Source of the DNA: Ensifer adhaerens
Lineage (GTDB): Bacteria > Pseudomonadota > Alphaproteobacteria > Rhizobiales > Rhizobiaceae
Assembly: GCF_020035535.1 (NCBI RefSeq)
Contig: NZ_CP083349.1
Coordinates: forward strand, 1,488,001-1,552,000
Direction of reading: 5' to 3'
Length of the DNA stretch: 64,000 nt
The number at the start of each line of letters is the position of its first letter. The stretch's first letter is position 1. The notes beneath the pieces were generated by a model. The model was not told the origin of the DNA. It saw only the letters and a program-made list of their open reading frames with translations, and made no database searches. This document shows positions 20,489 through 29,735 of this stretch, one piece after another. A program made the translations under genes and the position numbers.

Positions 20489-20654
20489 CGGTGATCCCTA
20501 TTTATTTCAGCTAATAGTTTAACAGTGATTGTTTATTGTTCGACGGGCGAGAACAGTCTGTTTCCCGGGCAGCTCCTGGCAAGCGGCCGCATTTTGATAA
20601 ATCTTCCCGGCAGCGGTGATCAAGTGGGATCGCTTGAATCCAAAGGAGCATTTT

Positions 20655-21254
20655 ATGGCCAAGGTTCTTGTTCTCTATTATTCGGCATACGGACACGTCG
20701 AAACGATGGCCTATGCGGTGGCCGAAGGCGCGAAAACGGCTGGCGCCGAAGTGGACGTGAAGCGCGTTCCCGAACTCGTATCGGAAGAAGTCGCCAAGGC
20801 TTCCTACTACAAGCTGGATCAGGCGGCGCCGATCGCCAATGTCGAAGAGCTGGCACAGTACGACGCAATCATCTTCGGCGCAGGCACGCGCTATGGCACC
20901 GTCGCCTCGCAGATGCGCAACTTCATCGATCAGACCGGCAGCCTGTGGGCCAAGGGCAAGCTGGTCGGCAAGGTCGGTTCGGTCTTCACATCGTCCGCAA
21001 CGCAGCATGGTGGGCAGGAGTCCACGATTCTTGGCTTCATCCCGACGCTGATGCACCACGGCATGGTCGTCGTCGGCCTTCCCTATGCATTCCAGGGGCA
21101 GATGGGCCTCGACGAGATCAAGGGCGGCTCGCCCTACGGCGCTTCGACCATCACCGGCGGCGACGGTGCGCGCCAGCCCTCCGAGGTCGAGCTCGAGGCT
21201 GCTCGGTTCCAAGGCGCACACGTCGCCAAGATCGCCGCGAAGCTCGCCGGCTGA
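20655..21254 (+). CDS. wrbA: NAD(P)H:quinone oxidoreductase, type IV (WrbA)
   Basis: WrbA is an FMN-dependent flavodoxin-like enzyme that reduces quinones by two electrons and limits oxidative stress. The 199-residue product has [14 protein letters not shown] (FMN phosphate loop) at the N-terminus, [21 protein letters not shown] near residue 75, [15 protein letters not shown], and [15 protein letters not shown]. The ATG with upstream AAAGGAG is preferred over an earlier in-frame ATG. A terminator follows 30 nt later. Confidence 0.95.
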   Translation: MAKVLVLYYSAYGHVETMAYAVAEGAKTAGAEVDVKRVPELVSEEVAKASYYKLDQAAPIANVEELAQYDAIIFGAGTRYGTVASQMRNFIDQTGSLWAKGKLVGKVGSVFTSSATQHGGQESTILGFIPTLMHHGMVVVGLPYAFQGQMGLDEIKGGSPYGASTITGGDGARQPSEVELEAARFQGAHVAKIAAKLAG

Positions 21255-21285
21255 TCGACCTAAGAGATTGGAATTCTTGATCAAG

Positions 21286-21312
21286 GGCGGCTCCGAAAGG
21301 GGCCGCCTTTTT
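21286..21312 (+). terminator. Intrinsic terminator after wrbA
   Basis: The stem GGCGGCTCC / GGGGCCGCC closes a GAAA tetraloop and is followed by TTTTT. It lies just downstream of wrbA. Confidence 0.9.
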
Positions 21313-21483
21313 GATTCGATATGAGCCAGATCCAAGTGATTCGCGAAGGTGGCTATTCGCACCATACCTGTGGTACTATCCGCGGCGTTCGGCATGAGAA
21401 ATGCCTTTGACGAGGAGGAAAGAAGGGCCGTGCGGCAACGGCCCGCCGGAGACCGAAGGTTTTCGGACTGCTGGGAGGGAAGT

Positions 21484-21726
21484 ATGGCGCGGATTACTTA
21501 CACCATCGTTCCTCATGACGGAGGATGGGCCTATAAGGCCTCCGACGCATATTCGGAACCCTTTCCCAGCCGCGAGTTGGCGCTAGCCGCCGCCAAGGCT
21601 GCCGCCGCCGAACAACAGGTCGGCGGCGACGACGAAGATATCAGTTTCCAGGATGAAGAAGGCCACTGGCACTTCGAGCACACTGACGGCGGCGATCGGC
21701 CGGAAGCGACCGTAGAAGACGGCTAG
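21484..21726 (+). CDS. DUF2188-like small protein
   Basis: The 80-residue acidic product starts MARITYTIVPHDGGWAYK and alternates a beta-hairpin with an Ala-rich helix (RELALAAAKAAAAEQQ). This layout matches DUF2188-type proteins, which convert a sequence variant and are thought to fold like KTSC/DUF1508 domains. The ATG with GGAGGGAAGT directly upstream is chosen over a longer frame. Function unknown. It is followed by another small orphan gene. Confidence 0.75.
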   Translation: MARITYTIVPHDGGWAYKASDAYSEPFPSRELALAAAKAAAAEQQVGGDDEDISFQDEEGHWHFEHTDGGDRPEATVEDG

Positions 21727-21805
21727 TTCGCTACAAGGCAGCCGGCTCAATCCGAACACAAGCGTTAGTATTGCGTGCACACCATCTCTCCACGGAGGAT
21801 ATTCG

Positions 21806-22024
21806 ATGCACTATAGCGTTCAGATCTTTACCTGGACCCCGCGGCAGGGAGTCCACCAGGTCGGATCGGCAATCGAGGTGGACGCCCCCAATTCCAAGGC
21901 GGCAGCGGTCTCCCTTCTCGGCCTCAGGCTCGAGAACCAGGGATGCGCAACGAAGCTCGCCGTCCGGGTATGGCACGACGATGCCTACCAGGCCGAATGC
22001 GATTGCTATTACTACAACAACTGA
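21806..22024 (+). CDS. Small hypothetical protein
   Basis: The 72-residue frame reads MHYSVQIFTWTPRQGVHQVG... and ends DCYYYNN. It has a GGAGGATATTCG ribosome-binding region ahead of the ATG, and its codon use matches neighbouring genes. The beta-Ala-helix-beta pattern (SKAAAVSLLGLRL) resembles the preceding DUF2188-like gene, suggesting a related mini-fold. I do not recognise the family. Confidence 0.65.
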   Translation: MHYSVQIFTWTPRQGVHQVGSAIEVDAPNSKAAAVSLLGLRLENQGCATKLAVRVWHDDAYQAECDCYYYNN

Positions 22025-22108
22025 GCGGCCACTCTTTTCGGCGTAAACCTGTCGCTGCCGAGTGACAGTCAGACGCCCGCCGCCAAATGATCCCACAAGC
22101 CGTTTGCC

Positions 22109-22193
22109 TGGTGCGGGCGACGGGGGTCGAACCCGTACAGCCAAGGCCGAGAGATTTTAAGTCTCTTGCGTCTACCAGTTTCGCCACGCCCGC
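22109..22193 (-). tRNA. tRNA-Leu (anticodon UAA)
   Basis: The minus-strand sequence begins GCGGGCG and ends CGCCCGC-A-CCA with an encoded CCA. The anticodon arm AGAGA-CTTAAAA-TCTCT puts TAA at positions 34-36. There is a long variable arm and the T-arm contains GGTTCGACCCC. The 85-nt length is right for a class II tRNA. Confidence 0.97.
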
Positions 22194-22235
22194 ATGTTCC
22201 CTAGATCAATCACTCAAGGCGAACAGTCAAGTGCA

Positions 22236-22509
22236 TCAGACGGGTGAAAGGCGTATTGATGGCCACGCAGCCTGTTGCCTCGACTTCAGGAAGTAGAAAA
22301 CAACGGCGGCAATCAGTGCGGCGATACCATAGGGCACAAGCATTTCGAGGTAGGGCAGGCCGGAATTGACCGAGTAGACGGCGGGGGCCGCGAAGGCCAG
22401 GCCGATCAGTCTCGCCAGACGGGACGAAGAGCACGCTGAGCGCGGAGACCTTGCGCAGCAGCCATCCGAGCAGCACCATCAAGATTGTCGCGCCGAATAT
22501 CTAGGCCAT
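22236..22509 (-). pseudogene. Decayed small membrane protein gene
   Basis: On the minus strand a good ribosome-binding site (GGAGAGTGAGAG) leads to ATG GCC TAG: a stop at codon 3 where the frame otherwise continues as IFGATILMVLLGWLLRKVS. A second lesion follows near 22413-22420, where the frame must shift to continue as RLARLIGLAFAAPAVYS and then LVPYGIAALIAAVVFYFLK. Together these give a plausible protein of about 90 residues with two or three membrane spans. Two independent disablements argue for a true pseudogene rather than one sequencing error. No homologue can be named. Confidence 0.6.
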
Positions 22510-22616
22510 TCTCTCACTCTCCGTTGGCGAAATCGCGCGAGATTACCGCATTGAGTGGCGTGCAATGGATAGCGGATTCAATCCTGGGTTTGTTTAGCCT
22601 TCTCCCCGTGATGTGG

Positions 22617-23321
22617 CTAGAGCGGCAATCGTTCGAGGATCGACGGCAATCCGCCGAGGTCGTTGATCTCGCGGAACCGTGGATGGCTCTCGGGCTTGTC
22701 GTGGTGCTCGAACGCCCAGGTCAACGCATGCGGGACATAGACAGCCCAACTGCCCGCATCAAGCGCGGGCACGACATCGGACTTCAGTGAATTGCCGACC
22801 ATCAGGCTCTTGGACGCGCCGTCGCCGTGACGCTTGAAGATGCGGTCGTAGGTGCTCGCATTCTTGTCGCTGACGATTTCGACGGCATCGAAGTAGTCGC
22901 CGAGGCCGGAGGCAGCGAGCTTGCGCTCCTGGTCGAAGAGGTCGCCCTTGGTGATCATGACGAGGCGAAACCGGCCGTGCAGCGCGTCGAGTGTTTCCTT
23001 GACATGCGGTAGCGGTTCGACCGGATGGACGAGCATGTCGCGTCCGGCCGCGAGGATTTCAGCAATGACCGAGGACGGGACCTTTCCGTCGGTCACGTCC
23101 ACCGCGGTCTCGACCATCGACAGTACGAAACCTTTGATGCCGAAACCGTAGAGGCCGAGATTGCGTTTCTCTGCGGCAAGTAGCCGCTCGGAGAGATGCT
23201 CGGTGTTCGTATGGGGAGCAAGCAGTTCGGCAAAGCGCGTCTCGGTCAGGCGGAAGAACTGCTCGTTCTGCCAAAGCGTATCATCGGCATCGAAACCAAC
23301 AGTCGTTATTGCATGGGGCAT
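22617..23321 (-). CDS. HAD-superfamily hydrolase
   Basis: The 234-residue product carries the HAD motifs: nucleophile GFDADDTLW at residues 9-17, motif II MITKGD, and motif IV MVGNSLKSDVVPALDAG. It probably dephosphorylates a small metabolite in the cytoplasm. The start is set at MPHAITTV because the frame upstream overlaps the preceding gene, and this ATG lies five bases past that gene's stop. It therefore forms a two-gene operon with the periplasmic hypothetical protein upstream. Confidence 0.9.
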   Translation of the reverse strand: MPHAITTVGFDADDTLWQNEQFFRLTETRFAELLAPHTNTEHLSERLLAAEKRNLGLYGFGIKGFVLSMVETAVDVTDGKVPSSVIAEILAAGRDMLVHPVEPLPHVKETLDALHGRFRLVMITKGDLFDQERKLAASGLGDYFDAVEIVSDKNASTYDRIFKRHGDGASKSLMVGNSLKSDVVPALDAGSWAVYVPHALTWAFEHHDKPESHPRFREINDLGGLPSILERLPL

Positions 23322-23325
23322 GGTC

Positions 23326-23916
23326 TTACGGTCCGGCAATCTTGAAGGGCTGGTCAACGCTGGCGCTCTTGCCGCTGTTGACGTCGTTGAAATGGAAGCG
23401 CAGCACGTAGTCCCCGGCCGGCGCTCCGGAAACATCGATGGTGAGCGTCGAATAGATTTCCTGGTTTCTGAGGTAACCGGTGAAGGTGAAGTCGCCGAAG
23501 GCCTTCTGCCCGGCGAGAACGTCACCCTTCGGATTAAGAATATCAAAATCGACGGTGAAGTGGCTCTCGAGCTTGCCCTTCTCCGTCGCATTCTTCCAGG
23601 AAAGACCGATCGGCTCGATATAGGAGATCAGCGATTCGCCTTCCTTGAAGACAGAGCCTTCGCGCGGTTCGTACATCGCATAGCCCGTCGGCTGCTTGGA
23701 GACGAAGACGGCCTTGCCGATCGCGAAGGGCAGCGTCTGCGAAAAGTCGCTCATGGCCTGCAGAAGCAGGTCTCGCGCCTTTGCCGCATCGCCCGAAGCG
23801 GCAAGTTTCTCCGCTTGCGCCGCCGCATCGGTCAGCGGTCCGGCGTGGGTGGTGGTATTCCCGGATAGTGTCGTGGCGACGGTCAGCGTCGCCAGAAGAA
23901 GCATATGTTTCACCAT
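23326..23916 (-). CDS. Hypothetical periplasmic protein
   Basis: The 196-residue product has a signal peptide (MVKHMLLLATLTVATTLSG, cleavage near THA-GP), then a helical stretch (AAAQAEKLAASGDAAKARDLLLQAM) and a beta-rich C-terminal domain (SHFTVDFDILNPKGDVLAG, YSTLTIDVSGAPAGDYVLR) like an Ig-like or transthyretin-type fold. The start at MVKHM is chosen over one four codons earlier because GGGGGA lies 4 nt before it. I do not recognise the family. It is coupled to the HAD hydrolase downstream. Confidence 0.75.
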   Translation of the reverse strand: MVKHMLLLATLTVATTLSGNTTTHAGPLTDAAAQAEKLAASGDAAKARDLLLQAMSDFSQTLPFAIGKAVFVSKQPTGYAMYEPREGSVFKEGESLISYIEPIGLSWKNATEKGKLESHFTVDFDILNPKGDVLAGQKAFGDFTFTGYLRNQEIYSTLTIDVSGAPAGDYVLRFHFNDVNSGKSASVDQPFKIAGP

Positions 23917-23996
23917 GACGTCCCCCATCGCCGGATGACACCGACTTTCGGCATCTGCCGCATCGAGTCAAGACGATAGGGCCGCCCGGCCATTGG

Positions 23997-25451
23997 TCAA
24001 TGCTTCCAGAAGACCGGCGTCAGGATCACGAGCACGGTCAGCACTTCCAGACGGCCGAGAAGCATCATCAGCGACAGCAGATAGAGTTCAGGATTGCCGA
24101 GCGTGGAAAAATTGCCGGCCGGTCCGATGATGGGGCCAAGTCCGGGCCCGACATTGGAGAGACAGGTGATGACCGCCGAGGTCGCCGTAACCAGGTCGTA
24201 GCCGAGCGCGCCCATTGCGAGGCTGCCGAAGACCCAGAGCAGGATATAGGTGATGAAGAACAGGAAAATCGCGCGCTGCGTGTCGGCATCGACGGTATTC
24301 TTGCCGTAGCGCACCGCATAGATCGCGTTGGGATAGACGAGCTTGTTGAGCCCCGACCGGATCGCGTTGAAGAGCACAATGAACCGGTAAGCCTTGATGC
24401 CCCCGGCGGTCGACCCGGAGCAGCCGCCCAAGAAGGTGGCGACGAAGGCGGCCATGACGACGAAAGGCCCCCAGAGGCTGTAGTCCTGGCTGGCATAGCC
24501 GCTCGTCGAAAGGATCGAGGTGATGTTGAAGAAGGAATGCGCCAGTGCCAGGTGGAATTCGACCCCATTCGCGAGGCGGTGATAGACGGCCACTGCGATC
24601 GAGAAGGCCGCGAGGTACCCGAGGAAGACGATGATCTGCGGATCGCGCAGTGCATCGAAACGGCCGCGGGCGACAAGCACGATCAGGATCGAGAACGGCA
24701 GGCTGCAAAGCGCCATGAAGAAGGTCGCCGTCCAGAGCAGTGGGATGCTGCCGAAATAGGCGAAGGATGCGTCGTGGGTCGAGAAACCGCCGGTCGCAAC
24801 CGTCGACATCGCGTGGTTGATCGCGTCGAACCGGTTCATGCCGGTCAGAAAGTAACCGATGGCGCACAGAAGGGTGATGACGACATAGACGACGAGGAAG
24901 GCGCGGCTGAAGCTCGCGAGGCGTGCAAACGGCTTGTCGTTGGTGTCGGAGGATTCCATCTTGAAGAAGGACATTCCGCCGACCCTGAGATAGGGGATGA
25001 TGAACAGGCCGAGCACGACGATGCCGATGCCGCCGAGCCAGCAGAGCAACGAGCGCCAGACCAGCAGCCCCGGCGGCGCATCGTCGAGACCGACGATCAC
25101 GGTCGCGCCGGTCGTGGTGATTGCCGATATCGATTCGAACAGCGCCTGGGCAAAATCAAGTTTCAGCGACGACAGCCAGAGCGGGATCGCGCCCGCCACC
25201 GAAAACACAGCCCACAGCATGTTGACGAGGACGAAACCGAATTTCTTGGAAAATGGTGGCGGTCCCATGCGTGTGGCCATGAAGGTCGTCAGCGACAGGC
25301 CACCGACGATGAAGGCGGATGCAGTGAAGATGCGCCAGTCCGGGTGTCCGTAGTAGAGGTCGACCATCGCCGGCACGAGCATCGCGCATGCGAGGTAGAT
25401 GCCGAGGATCGCCGCGATATGCACAGCATGCCGGATCAATGTAGCGTTCAA
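23997..25451 (-). CDS. trkH: Trk-type potassium uptake protein TrkH
   Basis: TrkH is the inner-membrane K+ translocation subunit that works with TrkA. The 484-residue protein has about ten membrane spans and the repeated P-loop selectivity segments of the SKT superfamily: SISAITTTGATVI near residue 110, MSTVATGGFSTHDASF, TSILSTSGYASQDYS and CLSNVGPGLGPIIG. Length is typical. trkA is not beside it. It is divergent from ilvA with a short intergenic region. Confidence 0.95.
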   Translation of the reverse strand: MNATLIRHAVHIAAILGIYLACAMLVPAMVDLYYGHPDWRIFTASAFIVGGLSLTTFMATRMGPPPFSKKFGFVLVNMLWAVFSVAGAIPLWLSSLKLDFAQALFESISAITTTGATVIVGLDDAPPGLLVWRSLLCWLGGIGIVVLGLFIIPYLRVGGMSFFKMESSDTNDKPFARLASFSRAFLVVYVVITLLCAIGYFLTGMNRFDAINHAMSTVATGGFSTHDASFAYFGSIPLLWTATFFMALCSLPFSILIVLVARGRFDALRDPQIIVFLGYLAAFSIAVAVYHRLANGVEFHLALAHSFFNITSILSTSGYASQDYSLWGPFVVMAAFVATFLGGCSGSTAGGIKAYRFIVLFNAIRSGLNKLVYPNAIYAVRYGKNTVDADTQRAIFLFFITYILLWVFGSLAMGALGYDLVTATSAVITCLSNVGPGLGPIIGPAGNFSTLGNPELYLLSLMMLLGRLEVLTVLVILTPVFWKH

Positions 25452-25605
25452 GCGTTCAATTTCCCGGAAAGTGTTGCGGGCGTCCCGGCCGAAGGTATGC
25501 GGCTGTATTGTTCACGGCGGTCGATTCGAGTCAAAGCGATGGCCTCGCGCGTTGCAATGTGCAATAGCCACGGCCATCGACCAACTCAACGGAAGACCGC
25601 ACGCG

Positions 25606-26853
25606 ATGAAGCAGGATGTTGAAGCCGCAACCGAAGCCTTGCGGGAGATCTTCCCACCGACGCCGCTGCAGCTCAATGAGCATCTCAGCGCCCGCTACGG
25701 CGCCAACATCTACCTGAAGCGCGAAGATCTGTCGCCCGTGCGCTCCTACAAGATCCGCGGCGCCTTCAACTTTTTCCGCAAGGCACTTGGCGCCGGTGCT
25801 TCCGGCAAGACCTTCGTCTGCGCCTCGGCCGGCAACCACGCCCAGGGCTTCGCCTTCGTCTGCCGTCATTTCGGCGTGCCGGGCGTCGTCTTCATGCCGG
25901 TGACGACGCCACAGCAGAAGATCGACAAGACCCGCATGTTTGGCGGCGAGTTCATCACCATCCGCCTCGTCGGCGATATCTTCGACCAATGCTACAAGGC
26001 GGCGCGGGACCACGTGGAGGCGATCGGTGGCGTCATGGTGCCGCCTTTCGATCACGCCGACATCATCGAGGGTCAGGCAAGCGTCGCGGCGGAAATCGCC
26101 TGGCAACTGCCTGATGGCGTTACGCCGGATCTCGTCGTTCTGCCGGTTGGCGGTGGCGGCCTTGCTGCGGGCGTGACGGGATATCTCAAGGATGAGGTTG
26201 CGCCGGAGCATTTCATCTTCTGCGAGCCGGTCGGCGCGCCCAGCCTGCGCGAGAGTCTCGAAACCGGTAGCGTCGTGACGCTGGATCAGGTCGACAATTT
26301 CGTTGACGGTGCCGCCGTCGGACGGATCGGCGACCTCAACTTTGCAGCGCTTCGACGCTTCTCGGCCGATCAGGTGATGCTGCTGGCGGAAAACGCGATC
26401 TGCCTGACGATCGTCGAGATGCTGAACGTCGAAGGTGTCGTGCTGGAACCGGCCGGCGCCCTGTCGGTTTCAGCGTTGGAGGCGCTTGGTCCCGAGAAGC
26501 TTGCGGGCAAGACGGTCGTCGCCGTCGTCTCCGGCGGCAATTTCGATTTCGATCGCCTGCCCGACGTCAAGGAGCGGGCGATGCGTCATGCCGGGCTCAA
26601 GAAATACTTCATCCTGCGCATGGCGCAGCGACCGGGCGCGCTTCGCGATTTTCTCAATCTGCTCGGCGATGAGGACGACATCTCGCGCTTCGAGTATCTG
26701 AAGAAATCTGCGCGCAATTTTGGCTCCATCCTGATCGGGATCGAGACCAAACATGCCGAGAACTTCCCGGTCTTGAAGGCGCGTTTCGACGCTGCCGGGC
26801 TGCGCTACCAGGACATCACCGAGAACGAGATCCTTTCCAATCTGATCATCTAG
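25606..26853 (+). CDS. ilvA: Threonine ammonia-lyase (threonine dehydratase)
   Basis: This PLP enzyme deaminates threonine to 2-oxobutyrate, the first step toward isoleucine. The 415-residue product has the PLP-lysine segment SYKIRGAFNFFRK near residue 50, SAGNHAQGFAFV, the glycine loop VGGGGLAAG, and a single C-terminal ACT-like regulatory region (YFILRMAQRPGALRDFLNLLG). It therefore belongs to the shorter, single-regulatory-domain class. The ATG at MKQDVEAA is chosen because sequence upstream is not family-like. Confidence 0.94.
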   Translation: MKQDVEAATEALREIFPPTPLQLNEHLSARYGANIYLKREDLSPVRSYKIRGAFNFFRKALGAGASGKTFVCASAGNHAQGFAFVCRHFGVPGVVFMPVTTPQQKIDKTRMFGGEFITIRLVGDIFDQCYKAARDHVEAIGGVMVPPFDHADIIEGQASVAAEIAWQLPDGVTPDLVVLPVGGGGLAAGVTGYLKDEVAPEHFIFCEPVGAPSLRESLETGSVVTLDQVDNFVDGAAVGRIGDLNFAALRRFSADQVMLLAENAICLTIVEMLNVEGVVLEPAGALSVSALEALGPEKLAGKTVVAVVSGGNFDFDRLPDVKERAMRHAGLKKYFILRMAQRPGALRDFLNLLGDEDDISRFEYLKKSARNFGSILIGIETKHAENFPVLKARFDAAGLRYQDITENEILSNLII

Positions 26854-26890
26854 AGCCTTTCGCTCTCGTGCCGAATAGTTGGAAGCGGAA

Positions 26891-26926
26891 AAGCGCTCCG
26901 GAATCAAAATGCCGGAGCGCCTTTGA
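26891..26926 (+). terminator. Terminator-like stem-loop after ilvA
   Basis: The stem GCGCTCCGG / CCGGAGCGC has a 9-10-nt loop followed by CTTTG. The T-run is short, so strength is uncertain. It starts about 40 nt after the ilvA stop. Confidence 0.7.
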
Positions 26927-27034
26927 TGCGTCCGGCTGAATGCTCGGCGCTTCTTGTGAGGGTGGAGGCGCGTTGTCGCCGAAAATCGGCACTTAAGCTT
27001 TGACAGTGCCGGTCGCGGCGTCTAAGTCTTGGGC

Positions 27035-27355
27035 ATGGCATCGTTTTTCTCGAAATTGTTCGGCCGTTCCGGCCCCTCTGAAAACCAGACGCAGGCTGCG
27101 CCCGGCAAGACCGAGGCTTATGCCGAATGCACCATTCGCGCGACGCCCATGCGCGAAGGCTCGCAGTTTCGTCTGGCCGGCAGCATCGAGAAGGCTTCTG
27201 CCGATGGCGGAGCCAAGGTCCGCAGCTTTATTCGCGCCGACCTTTTCACTTCCGAGCAGGACGCGATCGACGCTACCCTGCGCAAGGGCCGCCAGATCAT
27301 CGACCAGACTGGCCCTTCGTTGTTTTCCGACGACGCCCAGTCGCGCCAGGTTTGA
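27035..27355 (+). CDS. HlyU-family protein
   Basis: The 106-residue product (MASFFSKLFGRSG..., then YAECTIRATPMREGSQFRLAG and SFIRADLFTSEQDAIDATL) matches the small HlyU family. The family is annotated as a transcriptional regulator of hemolysin in Vibrio, but its alphaproteobacterial members are largely unstudied. The ATG is preferred over a TTG two codons upstream. Monocistronic; it lies between ilvA and a convergent phosphodiesterase gene. Confidence 0.82.
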   Translation: MASFFSKLFGRSGPSENQTQAAPGKTEAYAECTIRATPMREGSQFRLAGSIEKASADGGAKVRSFIRADLFTSEQDAIDATLRKGRQIIDQTGPSLFSDDAQSRQV

Positions 27356-27522
27356 TCGATCGCGCCAGCGGTGTAAGCAAATTTTCTCAGATAGATAGCG
27401 GACATTCCTAATGTCTCGCGTTCGCATTCCGCGCCCCGCAGAAGGGTTGGCGAATTCTCGCGCTTCCGGTCGAAATGATGGGCCGCCACAGACAGGCGGC
27501 CCGGTCCTGGTTCGCTGGAAAC

Positions 27523-29505
27523 CTAGAGCTTGATCCGGAAACGGGCAAAGCCTTCGGCGGCATCGCCCGCATCTTCAATCGTCACACCTTTCACCTGTGC
27601 CAGGAACTGGCGGGCCTTCGGGCCACTTTCGAAGGTCACGCTGGTATTGGCGAGCGGCACGAAGGTCCAGTTGGCGTCGGCCGATGGGTTGATCGTGCCC
27701 TGGCCGATGATGTAGCGCACCACGACATCGCGATTGGTATCGGGCGCTACGAACACCACCTTGTCGGCGGCGATATCGGGGAAATTGCCACCGCCGCCAG
27801 CCCGGTAGTTGTTGGTGGCGACGACGAATTTCTGCGCGGGGTCAATCGGTTGCCCGCTGAACTGCAGGTTCTTGATGCGGTTCGAAGACGCATTGATCGT
27901 GGTGCCGTCCTTGTCGAACTTCGGCGGCTGCGAAAGATCGATCTGGTAGGTGACGCCGTCGATGACGTCGAAATTGTAGGACGGGAAACTGCCGTTGATC
28001 AGCGGCGCGTCCGAAGCGCCGGCTTCGACCTGATTGAAGATTCCGGCCGACATCTCCAGCCAGTTGCGCACCTGATCGCCGGTAATGACGACGGCCTGAA
28101 CGGTGTTCGGATAGAGATAGAGGTCGGCGACGTTCTTGATCGCAATGTCGCCGGCCGGGACGTCGGTGTAGTAGTCCGCGCCGCCACGGCCGCCGGCCTT
28201 GAACGGAGCCGCTGCCGAAAGCACCGGCAGGTCGCGATACTCGGTGTCCTTCAGCATGTCCTTGATGTACCAGGTCTGCGCCTGGCTGACGATCTGCACG
28301 GACGGGTCGTCGGCGACCAGGGCAAAGTAGGAATAGAGCGGCGCACTGGTCTTGCCGACCGGTGTGCGCACGTAGGTCAGCGTCGCCTCGTGATCCATTT
28401 GAGCCGCAGCCAGCACCTCCGGCTTGTCGGCGACCTCGGCGATCACCTTCTTCTCTTCGCGGCGGTAGATCGGCCGCGCCTCGCTCGTGGAGTTGACGAC
28501 GCGCCATGAGCCGCCCTCGCGTTCGACAAGCAGGTCGATCAGGCCGAGATGCGAGCCCCAGAAGCCGCCCATGACGCCGGGCTTGCCCGAGATCAGGCCC
28601 TTGTTGTTGTCGACGCCCGCGATGCCGTCGAACTTCGGTCCAGGGAAATCGAGGTGGCTGTGACCGGTGACGATGGCATCGATGCCTGCGATCGCAGCAA
28701 GCGGAACGGACGCGTTTTCGAGGTTCTCCGCATAGACCTGCTGACCGATGCCGGAGTGGGAGAGGGCGACGACGATGTCGGCGCCTTCTTCGCGCATCTG
28801 CGGCACCCAGGCTTCGGCCGCCTTGACGATGTCGCGGGCATTGGCCTTGCCCGCGAGGTTCTTGGCGTCCCAGGTCATGATCTGCGGCGGAACGAAGCCG
28901 ATGAGGCCGACGCGAAGCTGGTGCTCCGTGCCGGAACCATCCTTCACCTTGCGGTCGAGAATGACGTAGGGCTTGAGAAACAGTTCATCCTGACGGGCAT
29001 TGGCGGCAAGCGCACCCTTTGTCAGGTTGGCGCAGACGAGCGGGAAGTTCGCGCCGTTCAGGACCTTGAACATGAAATCCAGGCCATAGTTGAATTCGTG
29101 GTTGCCGAGCGTGCCGCAATCATAGCCGAGCACGTTCATCGCGGCGATAACCGGGTGGATGTCGCCATCGTTCATCCCGCGCTGATAGGCGATGTAGTCG
29201 CCCATCGGATTGCCCTGGAGAAAGTCGCCGTTGTCCACGAGGATCGAGTTTGTGGCCTCCGCGCGGATGGCGTCGATGATCGAGGCGGTACGGGCAAGAC
29301 CGACCGTGTCGTTGGGCTTGTCGCCATAGTAGTCGTATGGAAAGACGTGAACGTGCAGGTCCGTCGTTTCCATGATTCTGAGATGCGCCTGGTTGGCGGC
29401 GGCGCTAACGGAGAACGGGTGCAGCATGACGAGCGCCGAGGAGGCCGCGGCCCCTGCGAGCAGCGAGCGGCGCGTGAGGTGGAGCGGGGATGTCATCGTT
29501 GGCAT
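27523..29505 (-). CDS. cpdB: Bifunctional 2',3'-cyclic-nucleotide 2'-phosphodiesterase / 3'-nucleotidase
   Basis: This periplasmic enzyme hydrolyses 2',3'-cyclic nucleotides and 3'-nucleotides for phosphate and nucleoside scavenging. The 660-residue product has a twin-arginine signal (LTRRSLLAGAAASSAL). The metallophosphatase core carries ETTDLHVHVFPYDYYGD, NGDFLQGNPMGD, LGNHEFNYGLDF and TGHSHLDFPG, followed by a 5'-nucleotidase C-terminal domain. The start at MPTM is chosen because GGAGGA lies 4 nt before it, four codons inside the longest frame. It is monocistronic. Confidence 0.94.
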   Translation of the reverse strand: MPTMTSPLHLTRRSLLAGAAASSALVMLHPFSVSAAANQAHLRIMETTDLHVHVFPYDYYGDKPNDTVGLARTASIIDAIRAEATNSILVDNGDFLQGNPMGDYIAYQRGMNDGDIHPVIAAMNVLGYDCGTLGNHEFNYGLDFMFKVLNGANFPLVCANLTKGALAANARQDELFLKPYVILDRKVKDGSGTEHQLRVGLIGFVPPQIMTWDAKNLAGKANARDIVKAAEAWVPQMREEGADIVVALSHSGIGQQVYAENLENASVPLAAIAGIDAIVTGHSHLDFPGPKFDGIAGVDNNKGLISGKPGVMGGFWGSHLGLIDLLVEREGGSWRVVNSTSEARPIYRREEKKVIAEVADKPEVLAAAQMDHEATLTYVRTPVGKTSAPLYSYFALVADDPSVQIVSQAQTWYIKDMLKDTEYRDLPVLSAAAPFKAGGRGGADYYTDVPAGDIAIKNVADLYLYPNTVQAVVITGDQVRNWLEMSAGIFNQVEAGASDAPLINGSFPSYNFDVIDGVTYQIDLSQPPKFDKDGTTINASSNRIKNLQFSGQPIDPAQKFVVATNNYRAGGGGNFPDIAADKVVFVAPDTNRDVVVRYIIGQGTINPSADANWTFVPLANTSVTFESGPKARQFLAQVKGVTIEDAGDAAEGFARFRIKL

Positions 29506-29735
29506 GCGGTCCTCCATTTATCAAGGATCCCGGTTTTTCCGAGACGAGTGCAATCCGGAGTTTTGTTCGCAGACGTGCGAACCACGGTGGGTTGGCGGCG
29601 ACTATGCCGGAAAGGCGACATTTCCGAAAGCGGCAGATTTTCGCATTTCGAAGTCCGGCAATCGCCGGCTCCGCTAAAGTTTTCTTCAAACTTCCGGTTT
29701 AACCGTGCTTCGGGAAACGGAACTTTTTCAAGCAC

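Noticed and set aside
24000..25622. Long plus-strand frame opposite trkH
   Set aside because: Highly charged and repetitive translation, complementary to the membrane spans of TrkH; a shadow.
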